From: Cenococcum geophilum 1.58
Lineage: Eukaryota > Ascomycota > Dothideomycetes > Gloniales > Gloniaceae
Assembly (NCBI GenBank): GCA_001692895.1
Contig: KV748209.1
Location: 806,001 to 870,000, forward strand
DNA length: 64,000 nt
Direction: 5' to 3'
The notes below the pieces were generated by a model. That model was not told where the DNA came from. It did not search any database and saw only the letters and a program-made list of their open reading frames with translations. The translations under genes and the position numbers were made by a program. Shown piece after piece: positions 36,131 to 47,660 of the stretch. Positions within the stretch are counted from its first letter, which is position 1. The number at the start of each line of letters is the position of its first letter.

Positions 36131-39100
36131 ATAATAGAATATACTTATCTTAAAAATAAATATTATATAAATTATTGGCATATATTGGCAGTTTTATAAT
36201 ATAATTATATGACTTAAAATATAATCTAGTTACGTAATAGCGCGCCTTTATATAATCTTTTAACATTAACTCTTTACTTTAACTTTAACTTCACTTTATT
36301 AATACAGTAGTAATAATAATGTATATATATTATCTGGAAAGATTGTATAAAGCTAATATTAACTTAGGGCTCTTATTCTCTATAACACTATTACTACCAC
36401 CACCGCCCTCGCCGGCGCTAACGCCAAACCCATCCTTATTATAGGATAGCAGCAGTTGGCTCCCTAGTGTTATAGTTTACAGAGCTATATATTACTAGCC
36501 CTTCTAGGGCAGGATATAGAGTTTGTATAAGGCGCGATCTCCCCTTATTAAATAGCTTCCTACTAGCCTTTATATATTAACGCCATCCTTATATAATCTC
36601 GGGGTTAGGTGGTAGGTAACCTATACGCTATATACCTTAGCGCTCGCCCGGGCTACCGCCCATTCCTATTATATTATTAGGTACCTAGGCACTTTAGCGG
36701 AATATATAGAAATTATAAATAGCGTAACTATATATCCCGCTGCTCCGTATAAGACGAGGATAGAGGTAATAATAGTAGACCTCTGCGCTTGCTATAGGCA
36801 GGGCTTAGTAGCAATAGTAGGGACGGTACGGTAGCGGCACCGTTATTAATTAACGATGACGAGCCTAGGGCTACGGCCTAAAATGCAATTATTCTTGCAT
36901 AAGGTACGTACAAACTTTTATTTAGTATATATTAGCACATATCTAGCTATTAGGATTATTGGCAGCACTTATATAAGATCTATAGCTTAACGTGCCGTAT
37001 AAGCTAAGTAGTTATCTTATATAATAAAATTAAAACAGATTAGTATATATATAAATAATTAAGATAGATACTATTAAATTAAAAGCTTTATATAAAAAAT
37101 GAGTTAAACTACCTTAAGTAAGAGCTTAGTTCGCTGCTATTATTTTAAATATTCTACTTTTTCAAGACTCTTAATACCTATTTACATCCTCTTCTTAAAA
37201 TCATATAACGCCCTCCTAAAAAGGATCGTTTTGGTTTATTACTTATTACTGGAATTAATAGAATAGTAATAGCTAGTAGTAATAGTCGTGGCTATTATAC
37301 ACGCTGTTGCTCTTAGCACTACTATTTAAGGGCAAAAAGCTTTCTAATTTAACTTAGAGGATTAGTAATATAGTTATTATACTCGTCTTGGCTTTAAGGT
37401 TAAGTAAACTTATTAAGATCCTTAATAATCTAATTATATAAATCTAATTCTTATTTAGTAGAGGCTTGCCTATATAGTAAAACTAATAGCTAGGTAAAAA
37501 GAGTTTTAGGCCTAAGAGCTTGCGATTAGTAATCCTCCTAAAGTCCTTTACCTTTTTTAAGTATAGCTCTCTGCCACTTTTTTTCCTAATTTACTTAGAT
37601 ATATCTTATACAACATTTAGGATAAAGGATAATTGCCGTAGCGTATAATAGGGATTTATTAGACTTTAGGTAGTATTTATTAAACACCTTCTATCTAATT
37701 TGGATCCTTTTGCTAAAGTAGCTATTATTCTTATAGTGTTTCTATTATATAACGTTAAAAAAACTCTTAAAAGTAAAGAGAATTCTTATAAGACTCTGCT
37801 TAAAATGCCTTATAAGAATATCTATTAAAAAGAGAATATTTAAGATTGTTATATTATATCCCTAAGTTTCTAATATTACCCTCTTAAAGATATAGAGGAA
37901 GTTATATATTGTATAAAGCGAAGTCTAATTCTATAAAGTTAAGAAATCTTCGCCTAAGGTCTTAGTATGCTTCTTTATATAAAGATTAATTGCTAACTTA
38001 TACTCTAAGGCAACCTAAAGCATCTTATACCAGCTATTCTATCTTATACGATTATCTAATAGGATTTTTCTTTAAGTAAGAGTAAAGAAGCCTTTTATAC
38101 GGCCAGGTGAGCTTTAAGTATATATAATAATATTATAGAGTTTGCCTAGTGCACTAAGAGCTCAAAATTGGCTACTCCTAGAGTTTAGGTTAACTTTAAG
38201 TCCTCTCTTCTCTTTAATGTCGTACGATATAAGCTTATCTTCTTAAATTAAGTCTTTAAAGAGGAAGGCCTTAATAGTAAGGTGGATAATATGGCCATTG
38301 TATTAGATTCGTTGGTGTATAGATTTCTACTCTATATTATATTCTTCTTAAAAATACTTTTAGATTATATAACATAGGACGTTATTTATAGATATATTAT
38401 TAGTAATAATAGCACCAAGTCTTTATACAATACTATAGTCCTAAAGTATTAGAAGCAGTGTTTAGAACTAATTCTCTCCGCTATATAATAGAGTTATATA
38501 AAGCATAAGAAGGCCTCTTTTTAATCTTTTATTTTAATCTATAAAGTGTGCGTAAACCCTAAGTAAAAGATATCGATTTAGGGACGTCTAAATATCTAGT
38601 AAGAGATAAACCTTTAATATTGCTAATTAAAGCTTCTTTTATACGATGTCCTTCTGTACTATAAATATATTCTAGACTATATTACTAACTATAAAGTAAG
38701 CTGTTATAATATAACCCTTAACCTCTAAATTAAGAACCCTATAAAATATATAAAACTCTGGCTATTTAACCATTCTAAATAGGAGTCTTTGTACGGTTAT
38801 TAAGGAAATAAGTACTGCAGTAATAGCTTTCTAATTTAGGGCGTTTTAAAGGGCAAGCGTATTAATATCGTTTAACTGCTCTGTATCGCGGAGTTATAAA
38901 TAAAGATATTAAAGTTAATTGCGGGTTTTCGTATAAATAGGGCCCTCTTACTTTTCTAAATAGATATTATGCTTAGTTCTTAGGTAATTTTAAAAGTTTG
39001 TGGTGGATTTTAAGCAATATACTATTATTGTATAATATTTGCAGTATATAAGCCTTATTCTCTTATAATATATATCCTTATCTTCGTCCAGAGCCCGAGT

Positions 39101-39554
39101 ATATATCTATAGGTTAGAAGTCTTCTTTTGCTAGCGGTTTAATGACTCCTCTGTATTAAGGGAGTCTAATATAGGTGTAAAAAGTAATAAGTCTGCTTCA
39201 GAAGCCATAATATTTAATAATCTATTCGTACGATATTGGGGTTAAAAATTTTTTAGGGGGCGCCAAGAAGGTCTGCAAATATTGCAAATATCGCCAATAC
39301 TCGCTAATACTCGCCAATATTAATTAGTGCCAATATTGATCAATCTAATTGGCCAATATTGATATTAAAACCCTCACTAGTATAACACTATGCTAAGGCT
39401 CACGATACGGGTATAGATTACGACTTAAGCATAGCTAAATTGCGACGCCGTGGCTTTACGCCAATTAATTGATATACGGCTCTAAAATTAAGATCTATAA
39501 CCCTAAAAATAAGCTCTAAGCCACTGATTTTATACTGGCAGAATCAAACTTGGC
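36131..39554 (+). other. RIP-mutated coding remnants of the 14.8-kb element, family unknown
   Basis: At about 36330-36900 a frame with few stops reads a proline-rich LLPPPPSPALTPNPS followed by WLPSVIVYRAI and EYIEIINSVTIYPAAPYKTR. At about 37.1-39.1 kb several frames stay open for long stretches, including GVLKGKRINIV, LLCIAELQIKILKLIAGFRI and NRALLLF. I do not recognise the family and several frames are equally plausible. Near 39.27-39.37 kb the motif GCCAATATTG and variants repeat. Confidence 0.35.
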
Positions 39555-39608
39555 AAAAGATTCGGGCAGTAAAGTTACTGCCAAGAGTTACTGCCCGGAT
39601 CCTGTCCG
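39555..39608 (-). repeat. Right TIR of the 14.8-kb element
   Basis: Exact reverse complement of 24801-24854. The CTACTGAAG duplication follows at 39609-39617. Confidence 0.9.
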
Positions 39609-39617
39609 CTACTGAAG
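39609..39617. repeat. 9-bp target-site duplication, right copy
   Basis: CTACTGAAG, identical to 24792-24800. Confidence 0.9.
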
Positions 39618-41614
39618 CTCCAGCAGGGCGACTAAAAATAAATAGACTTTTATTTGGATCACGCGAAATGATCAATAAATCTGCCACAATTTCCGAACAG
39701 TCGATACATTCATCAAGACCATCAAGAACTATTACGCAGTTGTCGATGCTCTGCATACACACTTTGAGTATGTCTCGCAGTTCATGGTTCGATGCGATAT
39801 TTTGGCCGGTAGAGCCATCGCGAATGAAGAACTTAAATCTGTCGATAAGATCGTGATCGTGACGGTTTGTCTGCACCATCTGAGCTAAGAGAGCTCTGTG
39901 AGCGGCCATCTGAGATGCTGACGGGCTTTGTGCTTCGAAGAAAAAATAGAAGACATCTCGATGTGCCAGGTTATTCTGATTTCGCAGATTTTCAACGCTT
40001 GCGGCAGCAAGCACAGTCTTTCCACAACCTGGGTTCCCTGCAGTGTGTTAGAGAAAGCAAACTGTAAGCTAGAATATTGACTTCAACCTGAAATCCATAA
40101 AGCGTTTCCTCCAAAAACTTTATCAGTTGTGGGGGGTGGCTTAGATAGTGATCTATCTGCCCACGTTTTGTAGACTGCTTCCTCGAATAGCCATTCTGCA
40201 GTTCCATTTTTTCGGATATCTTGTGCTCGTTCTAACCCATATACAAAATTAGGAGGCGATAACCAATCTCGTACTTGGCGCACAATTTCCTCTAGCAGTA
40301 AAATCAGCAAGTAAAGCCCTATTAGAGCTTTCAATTCCAAGGGTGTGGTGTGGGGTAGTCGTAGCCAAGTGGTCCATCTTCCCCTGTTCTCTATCTTTGA
40401 GAGCTTGTCTAAGATGAACTGTGCTACTGCTAAAGCCCTTAAAGTGATATATAAAGGGTTCCTAGGTCCTTTAAAAGGAGGGGAGTTTGGGTTAAATGGC
40501 CACTTTGGCTACGACCTCTGGTATCAAGCAGCGGGAGTCATATCATACCGTGATATTCATCCCTTTGGACCCGCCACTTTAAATTTACGAAGCTTTCCTG
40601 ACGCTTCGCCTTCTCCCGAGCATCGCTGGCAAGGGATCGTTCCAAGGCAGCCTGATACCGCTCCTTCTCTTCTGCAAGTCTCTCTTCGGCTGATACTGCT
40701 CGCTCTTGAGCGGCAGCCTTCCTTTCTATCTCCGCTTCGACTCTTTCTGCAGCAATAGCATCCCGCTCAGCGCAGCTCTTGGAGCGCTCTTCTATCCCAG
40801 CGTAAATATTAGCTAAATCAAGCTCTGTTCTCGCAATGCGGGCATGAAATTCAAGCTGTTTCAGTAGATCTTCAAATCTTAAATCAAATGGCCTCCAGAA
40901 TAGATCTGTGGCAATGAGCGGAGTGCGTTTTTGTTCTTTTGAATTAGCTCAAGCTTTTCAGAATAGGAAGAAAACCTTACTTCCATCCTTCTTCACAAAT
41001 ATTCTTGCGACGCTCTGGAAAAATCGAAATAAATCCACATACGCCTCGCGCAATGAGCACTTGACGCGGTCTGAGAATGCGTCTGGTCCTAGCTTCTCGC
41101 AGAGGCCTGCTATGAGATCATACTGCGGAAACTGTGCTGCAAGCTCTTCTAGCGTAGAAGCAAGTTTCTCGAAGAAAGATATAAAATTGCTAGCTAGCTG
41201 GGGTCATGTGAGCTATTTTTTGAATATATACGGTGATAACTATCCAAACTAAGCAAGTAAAGTTTACCTGAAGAACCATTCGAACCGTGCCCCATACGAA
41301 AGCGGCGTATTCCGGGCGCGCTTGCACAATAATTCCGATGGCATCGAAGTAGGGCTCTAGGCGGTCACTGAATGACTTGATCCTTGCGATCAAACCACGG
41401 CCTCGAAGTCGGTTCCCTGAGACAGCTTCAAACTTTTGCACTTCCGCGAGAAACTCTTGAGCGGAATCACATCTTGAATACAAGTCACGGTCTTTGGGGG
41501 AAAGCGATGCAACAAAATGATCATGAGCTTCGCGAAACACTTTGTTGTTCTGGAACCTGTGAATGGTTAGGCTCAAACTATGAGCGAGGAAAATACTGAG
41601 ACAACTGACTCCAT
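39609..41614 (-). pseudogene. NLR (DUF7708-NACHT) gene, 5' part: start, DUF7708, coiled coil, NACHT
   Basis: Upstream part of the split STAND/NLR gene. The family acts in fungal self/non-self recognition and cell death. Minus-strand exons in my model: 41614-41597, 41549-41268, 41197-40981, 40905-40549, 40291-40088 and 40037-39609. The introns are GT-AG, of 47, 70, 75, 257 and 50 nt. Residues ~40-180 form a DUF7708-type N-terminal domain (LEPYFDAIGIIVQARPEYAA, FVWGTVRMVLQLASNFISFF). Residues ~200-290 are a charged coiled coil (AERDAIAAERVEAEIERKAA). The NACHT NTPase follows, with P-loop GNPGCGKT at ~360-367 and Walker B VIVLDGLDE at ~461-469. It is cut at about residue 502 by the 14.8-kb element. 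The junction after CTTCAGTAG continues in frame in the other part. The very short first exon is the least certain piece. Confidence 0.85.
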
Positions 41615-42055
41615 TGGATCCGTCGCGGATTCCGGTAAGTACTGCCTATGAGGGCAAGAGTACCGCAACGAAATTAAGAAACCGCGTTGGTAGTGACAAG
41701 CGTATGCGCTGAAAACGAGGCTGTGCTGCTGGATTCTCGTCAGCAGGCTGGCAGCAGCCGGCTAGGCCCCGATCGACTCCGCCACATAATTTCGCGCACT
41801 ACGAGAAGTATAATCACGTGATATATATTGGAAGAGGTTTAACCACAGCCATGACTAAACAAGTAGATTTACGATCTGTCTGTAATGTTGATGCTTTATG
41901 TTTCTACACGGCGCTTATTATTAAGTAGGGTAAGCGCTGAAACCGTAAGACGGCCGTTAAGTGAAGAATTTTCCTTTCTGCCATTCCAATTATTTTTAAT
42001 TTACGGCCCACATTTGACAATAACTAGTTTAAAATATTTGTTTAAAAGTTACGGC
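41615..42055. other. Shared upstream region of the NLR and methyltransferase genes
   Basis: A 441-bp divergent intergenic region. The half next to the methyltransferase (about 41880-42050) is AT-rich. It is open in frame upstream from 41885, and another ATG at 41851 opens a 25-codon frame. No promoter element is certain. Confidence 0.4.
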
Positions 42056-42898
42056 ATGCTCGACTTATCTGCCGCCCTAACGGTAGCCTCTAAATGCCAG
42101 CACGACTCAATCCAGACAAGACACCGGATAAACCTCGTCAACGAATGGCAAATCCAACCCGGTTTCAGGGTTCTTGAGATAGGTTGCGGTCAAGGCGAGT
42201 GCACTGCTGTTCTTGCAACTGCCGTCGGATCCAAAGGCTGCGTTGATGCTGTCGATCCCGCGTCACTCGACTACGGAGCCCCGGTGACACTCGGACAAGC
42301 TCAGGCCCACATCTCCAAAACTGATCTCGGCGACCGTATCAACTGGAACCAAATCTCGCCCCTTGACTTTCTGATGTCTGTCGATGAGAACAGCCCGTAT
42401 GACGTCGCAGTGCTAGCTCACTCCATTTGGTATTTTCCCTCTCCGGACATTCTAATGGATATCCTACGCGCACTGCGAAGGAAGGCTAGGCGTGTCTGTA
42501 TTGCGGAGTACGCATTGTCTACATCCACACTTGCTGCTGTGCCTCATGTCCTTGCCGCCCTCACTAGGGCCGCTCTGGAAGCATATAAGAGTGTTTCAGA
42601 GGAAAATATACAGACTGCGCTAGCGCCAGCTCGAATCACTGCGATCGCCGAAGAGATGGGTTGGAAACTCCTTCATCAAGCGGTAGTTGTGCCGGAGGAA
42701 GGCCTTTTGGACGGGACGTGGGAGGTTGGAACAGTTAAGACGGAGGAATTTTTGGCAGAGATTGAGTCAGCTGTTCATGATGAAAGAGTCAAGGTTCTGT
42801 TGGGGTCGATGCGGGATGCAGTGCTGAACTCTCTTGCAACACTAGGTCCGGAGGCGACAGTGCGCACCATGGATACGTGGGTTGCGCAATTCAAGTAA
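42056..42898 (+). CDS. Class I SAM-dependent methyltransferase
   Basis: A single-exon, intact gene of 280 aa. Motif I (SAM-binding VLEIGCGQG) is at residues 39-47 and the acidic ribose-binding strand VDAVDP at 63-68. A post-motif region PYDVAVLAHSIWYFPSPD is at ~114-131, followed by a CIAEYAL strand at ~147. The C-terminal half is helical (EENIQTALAPARITAIAEEM, then GLLDGTWEVGTV). The substrate is not deducible; the fold is shared by small-molecule methyltransferases. I chose ATG 42056 because conserved-looking sequence (MLDLSAALTVASKCQHDSIQ) begins there. The frame stays open upstream to ATG 41885, but that 57-codon extension lies in AT-rich DNA and has no recognisable features. There is no RIP damage although RIP-mutated repeats start 0.5 kb downstream. 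It is divergent from the broken NLR gene and could share its promoter region. Confidence 0.85.
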   Translation: MLDLSAALTVASKCQHDSIQTRHRINLVNEWQIQPGFRVLEIGCGQGECTAVLATAVGSKGCVDAVDPASLDYGAPVTLGQAQAHISKTDLGDRINWNQISPLDFLMSVDENSPYDVAVLAHSIWYFPSPDILMDILRALRRKARRVCIAEYALSTSTLAAVPHVLAALTRAALEAYKSVSEENIQTALAPARITAIAEEMGWKLLHQAVVVPEEGLLDGTWEVGTVKTEEFLAEIESAVHDERVKVLLGSMRDAVLNSLATLGPEATVRTMDTWVAQFK

Positions 42899-43196
42899 TG
42901 ATGGAACTTTTTCTACAAATCTGAGACCCGACATTCGTTTGGTGAAGATGGCTCGGCTACGGTTGTGTGTGATCCTTGAGGGCTGATACAGCGGCTAGTT
43001 ATATATCTGGCATAAGATAAGAACTTGAACGATATAACGTAAATTGTATAACACTACGTTGAGCATTAATACTTATTTCTAACCAGTGATCTATTTGGAC
43101 CGGCACGGTGTGGATCTGAGGTCAGATCCAATCCACTTCCTCAATATTTGGTTTGGCGCCAGGATCGCCGTGGCGCTCCATTGCAAATATATACTA
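42899..43196. other. Intergenic region between methyltransferase and TIR element
   Basis: Normal composition and no gene seen. It ends at the TA (43195-43196) that precedes the TIR. Confidence 0.4.
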
Positions 43197-43295
43197 CAGT
43201 GATGTGCACGACCAGCTTCCACCCCCCCCCCTTAGCGAGGGCTCCAAATTTTCAAATTCGGTACGCGCATCCAATCTCGCTTGATTGCCACCAAC
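43197..43295 (+). repeat. Left TIR (~99 bp) of the TA-flanked element
   Basis: Matches 60066-60167 in inverse orientation, including a C10 run. Confidence 0.85.
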
Positions 43296-43441
43296 TGTAC
43301 ATAGTAATTGAAGCGAAGCCATATGCTTAGCTGCAAGAACCTTGTTTCTAACGGACGTAAAGCTATTCACGATCGGCGTTCCTCCGCAGTGTCATAATCT
43401 TTGTTAAATATCATAAGGTTTCCTCCCATACTATTCGTCAT

Positions 43442-44470
43442 ATGGCTCCGCGAATAGGCCCATATCAGCACGCCCTAATTAAGGATCTTCTTTAACTTNG
43501 AGNAACTCAANCGGAGTATGCCTCTACNGCNGGTTATANANCTCGCTTAATTACCGCGATTANGAGGAACNTATNGATATTNNGATTAACTCGGGCGCCT
43601 CTAAATAGTAAAGGTGGCCAGTTTTTACTAAGCAATTAAATAATCATGGTTATACTAATACGGCTAAAGAAAAAGCCAACTCTCTTTAGCAATAAGTTAC
43701 AGTAGTTAATCTATAACGTCTTTAGTATTATAGTAAGCCGCTATATAATATTTTAAAAGCTCTATTTAGCTAGCTAGATAAGGAAACGGGTAAGCTAATT
43801 AAATAGATCCTTTTATTGTAGAGCTTAAAAAGTAGCTTATATAAAGTAGTATTACTAGATAGCCCTTAAGCGTAGCTCTTACGATCGTAATATATATTTC
43901 GCCATTATATCACAGTATACCGCTAATTAATTAGTGTTTATAAATAAGTCGGGCGTAAATTTAAAGACGGGTGTATAGAAGACTAGCTAGGCTCCCTTTG
44001 TTGTACTACTATTATATACGCCATATAATTGGGGTAAGACGAGGCTTAATATACTGCCTGCGTATACTATTAACGGCGTACTAGTAGCCTTAGTATATAA
44101 AGGCTTAATAAATAGCAAAGGCTTTAAGTTCTAGGTAGCAAATACTCTTCTACTATAGTATAATTGCCTTCCTACTAAGCAATTAGTAGTAGTTATAGAT
44201 AACGCTAGCTTCTATTACTTAAAGAGAATATAAGCTCTCTTTAACACCTTTAGCGTTAAGCTTATATATTTGCCTATATACTTACCTAATTTAAATCTAA
44301 TTAAAGAGTTTTTCGGAGAACTAAAAGCTTTTATTTAGTAGAAGTGGTCTTCTTAGGCAGAGCACCCTAAAAGCTTTAAAGCCTTTCTTCGTTAAAGTAT
44401 AGATAAGGTTAGTAGTAAAAGCAAAAGCGCAAGAGGTCATTTCCGACATAGTAGGTATAATTATTAAGGG
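43442..44470 (+). pseudogene. RIP-killed Tc1/mariner (DDE) transposase
   Basis: The start MAPRIGPYQHALIKDLL is at 43442. The catalytic half is clear: a SGVNLKTGV segment after the first Asp (INKSG), the ILPAYTINGVLVALVYKG strand-turn region, then VVVIDNASFYYLKRI with the second Asp, and LIYLPIYLPNLNLIKEFFGE. The last is the degraded form of the family's PPYSPDLNPIE-FF-ELK box with the final acidic residue. Codons for Trp, Gln and Arg have become TAG/TAA/TGA. Ambiguous bases (N) cluster at 43499-43582. It mobilised the surrounding TA-flanked element before RIP; it is dead now. Confidence 0.8.
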
Positions 44471-44508
44471 TTTTGGTATAAGGGAAGATCAATTTTTAGT
44501 AGCGTTTT

Positions 44509-44557
44509 TAGGTGTCTTTATTACTATAGAGGCTCTAGTAATAATAAAGACACCCTA
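44509..44557. repeat. 49-nt palindrome related to the one at 28239-28300
   Basis: TAGGTGTCTTTATTACTA is followed by TAGTAATAATAAAGACACCC, with a ~10-nt loop. A further partial copy (AGGGCGTCTC...AGATACCCTATA) follows to about 44630. Confidence 0.6.
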
Positions 44558-44679
44558 TATTTTATTATATAGGGCGTCTCTACTACTATAGGGGCGCCAA
44601 AAGTGACAGAGATACCCTATATTCTGCTAATTATCTACATCTTAGAAACTTCCTTTAAGTTAAGTATAACGCTTATTTA

Positions 44680-45102
44680 TATAACAGAACCTTATAGCAA
44701 GTACTACAATGGGCTCGTTATTAGGCTAGGTGTGTAGGTAATGTAAATTAAAGTCAACAACGTAGTAATAACTGGTAGAGTAGTTACCTAATAGATTAAC
44801 TCTAATTATATTCTAAGAATTACTATAAGAAAGGAACTATCTAGGTAGGGACTAAGGGTCCTTAAATATATAACTATACTCCTATAAAATCCTTCTTATA
44901 CGTAATATACGCATTATATATATTATACGTACGTTCCCTTTATACACCGCGTACACTATATATAACGTTATATAACCTTAGTTACTATTTCTTATTATAT
45001 AGCTCTATCGGCTCTATTCTAGACTATGTTTATATTAACTAACTAGCTTCTTCTAACTCTTCCCTAAGTAGTTATAATATTATACTTAAAGCGTTTATAA
45101 CA
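44680..45102 (-). repeat. 3' LTR of gypsy D
   Basis: Inverse of the element A LTR, starting TATAACAGAACC (ancestral TGTAACGGAACC). Confidence 0.85.
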
Positions 45103-45825
45103 CCATCCCCCTCCTCTTTATCTTTGTTCTTAAAGATTCCTAATATCTTTAAGTTGCCTACTAGAGGTGTAATATCTATTTAATTAATTTAGTTAATATT
45201 GTTACTTATTATACCTAAGGCTCCTTCTTCTTTGCAGGCGCAACGCCATGCTTATACTATTGCTGCGATATTATCTCTTAGTAAGATTATACCATTTCTA
45301 TATTCTCGCTATTCTAAAGAAGGGTTAGTTTATATTACGTTGGCAAACCTATCCTCACAATAACCGTTCTCTTACTTAGAGTGCACTAAAGCAAATATTT
45401 ATTTATCCTATAATGTTTGCTCTATCTTTAATACTAAATATACGCGACCTATTACTCTTAATAGTCGTCTAGTTCCCTAATTAATTTATCTTAGGGTTTT
45501 GTATTTAATCTGCTGCTACGCGGCTAAATAGTAAACTATTTTAAGCCTTTACTAAGTTAGAATATTCTTATAATATAGAATAGAAAGCTTTTAAAGCCTA
45601 TATTACGGCGTCCGCCTAACTACTTCGCCTTAAGAAGGTTTATAAGAAGGTTTGTTTTAAGGAGTAAAAACTTATAAAATAGGGTCTACAGGAACTTAGT
45701 AATAAAAAAACAGATCCTTTTTTAACTAAGAAGGAAATAAATCTAAGTAGCTCGGCAACTGCTCTTCCTAGGTCCCCCTTAGGTAACTTATTTTTTAGCG
45801 ATCCTTTTTTATTAATACTGCCTAA

Positions 45826-46014
45826 TGTTAGCGACTCAGTCAATCGAGGCATGGGCACGGCAAAGGGGACGCGCAAGCCTGTACGATTGGATTGTCTATA
45901 AACGAGAATATCAAGACGAGGACTAGAAGAAGGTTGAGGAAAGGACACGTCTATATACATGGCGCCAAGGCTCCAGACGAGCCCCTAACGAGGGTCTATA
46001 ACAGTGCCATAACA
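45826..46014 (-). repeat. LTR (3' in minus orientation) of the small LTR element
   Basis: 189 bp. It differs from 48613-48801 mainly by G/A and C/T changes, e.g. CAATCGAGGCATGGGC against CAATTAAGGTATAGGC. Confidence 0.85.
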
Positions 46015-46659
46015 TTACCCCCCCCCTCCACAAAAGCCTGCCCTTAGGCTTTATAGTTATCCCCCTAGTTAAGAAAGCCATATTATTTTCCTTTCTAGCA
46101 CCAGATCTGTTCCAAATTGTAGCTATAGGCGGAGCAGTAAGGGTCGGTCGTTTGGGTAGTAGTACGGTACTAGCGTTGGGATCGGTGTCGTAGGCGTATT
46201 GGCGCGACGTCTTGTCGGTTGTAATAGCAGGCGCATTACGCTATCGTTGTCTTGTCCTTAGCAGTACGGTGCCAGTATTAGGGTCGGTCGTTTAGGTTGG
46301 GGTTAATCGTCCGTTCGTTTGGTAGATAAAGAAGCTAAAGTCCCTCGCGAGTAGCTAATCCAAAAGGTACCGTGCTAGGGGCTGATTAAGTAAGCTCTTC
46401 CCTAGGGCTGCGGTCCCGATGTCGTCCAATAAGTTCAGAGGTATAGACCAATTAACCGTCCTAATAACGCATCCGATTCCTCCGTTATTTAGTAAAAGGA
46501 GTAGATCTAATCCTTTATTAAAGCTTAGGAGAATTACTAGGCTCCTAATATATAGACCTATAGCTACGTCTTCCTGGATCCTCTCTTTTAAGGGCCATCA
46601 GCCGTTCTATAAGGTCTCTTCTCTCTATATTAGAAGATACCTATATATATACTAATATC

Positions 46660-47660
46660 ACCCTGCTTGGCTGAGACCCTTAGTCGTTAACGTCTTGTGG
46701 AGACCCTTGGTCGTTAACATCTTATAACGAGGTTAATTCGACTTCTTATAAAGAGGTTAATTGCGCAGAATCGCTGTCCTAGTCTTCTTGTGCCCTAACT
46801 CGTCTTAACCTATTATCCGTCTCTGCCTTACATTTTCCTAGGCCTTGGCGTTATAGTTTTGGGGGTTTAAGGACGCTGTACTATAGGGCCTATATTATAG
46901 CCAGGGCCCTAAGATACTTATATAGATGCGCAGTAACTGCATCCTTTAGTTCTATATAATAGCTGACGTTAGTGTCCCTTAAGGTAGCCCTCTTCTATCA
47001 TTCCTAGTCTCGTACTAAGTAATGTTTTATAAGATCCGTTAGGGTCTTAGGGTCTAAAATAAGCCTCCAGAAGTCTTTAACTCTATTAGGAAAACCTTTA
47101 GCTATAATATACCTATAGCAGTCTCCATCCTAAACATAAGCTATAATAGGTTCAATCTGGTTATTAAGCCATTTTTATATAGAATTTAGTTAAATATATG
47201 TGTGGTTATTAAGGCTTTACGTCTGGTTAAAAAGGCTGTTCTTAACGTCGTCTATTTACATTTCCAACGACATTACTTGCAACTTGACGTCGTTGACTTG
47301 TGTCGTGTAACGTTCATCTATCGACTTCATTTGCGTCTTGATTTCCGCAATTTCCGTCTTGACCTCGTTGACCTTCTTGTCGACCTCATCGACCTTCTTG
47401 TTAACCTCATCGACCTTCTTGTCAACCTTATCGACCTTCTTGTTAACCTCATTGACCTTCTTGTTAATCTTATCGACCTTCTTGTTAACCTCATCGACCT
47501 GAGCTTTAACTTTCGTAACCTTAGCCTTGACTTCGTTGACTTTTGTATCAACTCTTTCTACCCCCTTTTTGACCTCTACTACCCTTACAGCCTAGGGAGC
47601 ATTATTATCGTATAGATAGGCCGTTAAGGTGCTTAGGGTTACGATAGCGTTGTTAAGGTA
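46660..47660 (-). pseudogene. Coiled-coil protein of the small LTR element, degraded
   Basis: Minus-strand translation runs with only occasional RIP-type stops. It starts with a long heptad coiled coil (TKVNEVKAKVTKVKAQVDEV, then repeated VDEVNKK units, then TEIAEIKTQMKSIDERY and NDVKLQVMSLEM). A short basic linker and a compact region follow (YRYIIAKGFPNRVKDFWRLI, DPKTLTDLIKHYLVRDQE, RATLRDTNVSYYIELKDAVT), then a charged tail (GLGKCKAETDNRLRRVRAQE). I do not recognise the domain. As the only product of an LTR element it may be a Gag-like structural protein, but no zinc knuckle is seen. The plus-strand ORF across the repeats is a shadow. Confidence 0.5.
47362..47500 (-). repeat. 21-nt tandem repeats encoding heptads
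   Basis: About six units of GACCTTCTTGTTAACCTCATC (plus strand) with C/T variation. Each is 21 nt, seven residues: VDEVNKK on the minus strand, with hydrophobic a/d positions. Confidence 0.85.

Larger units (their letters stand above)
24801..39608. mobile_element. 14.8-kb TIR DNA transposon inserted in the NLR gene
   Basis: The ends are perfect 54-bp inverted repeats at 24801-24854 and 39555-39608, starting CGGACAGGATCCGGGCAGTA. Perfect 9-bp duplications (CTACTGAAG) flank it. Nine bases is the usual duplication for Mutator-like elements (MULEs). The interior is heavily RIP-mutated, but the TIRs and the first ~150 bp keep normal composition. It contains a zinc-binding-type ORF remnant (25074-26180), repeat R copy 2, a 62-nt palindrome, a ~365-bp tandem-repeat array, a nested Ty1/copia element (30050-36130) and unidentified RIP-mutated coding remnants (36.3-39.2 kb). 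Without the copia element it is about 8.7 kb. Confidence 0.85.

Noticed and set aside
41885..42055. Upstream extension of the methyltransferase to an earlier ATG
   Set aside because: The added 57 residues come from AT-rich DNA with no conserved features. The SAM fold starts after 42056.
47202..47615. 137-codon plus-strand frame with LVDLIDLLVN repeats
   Set aside because: Antisense reading of the heptad repeats. The minus-strand frame gives a regular charged coiled coil.
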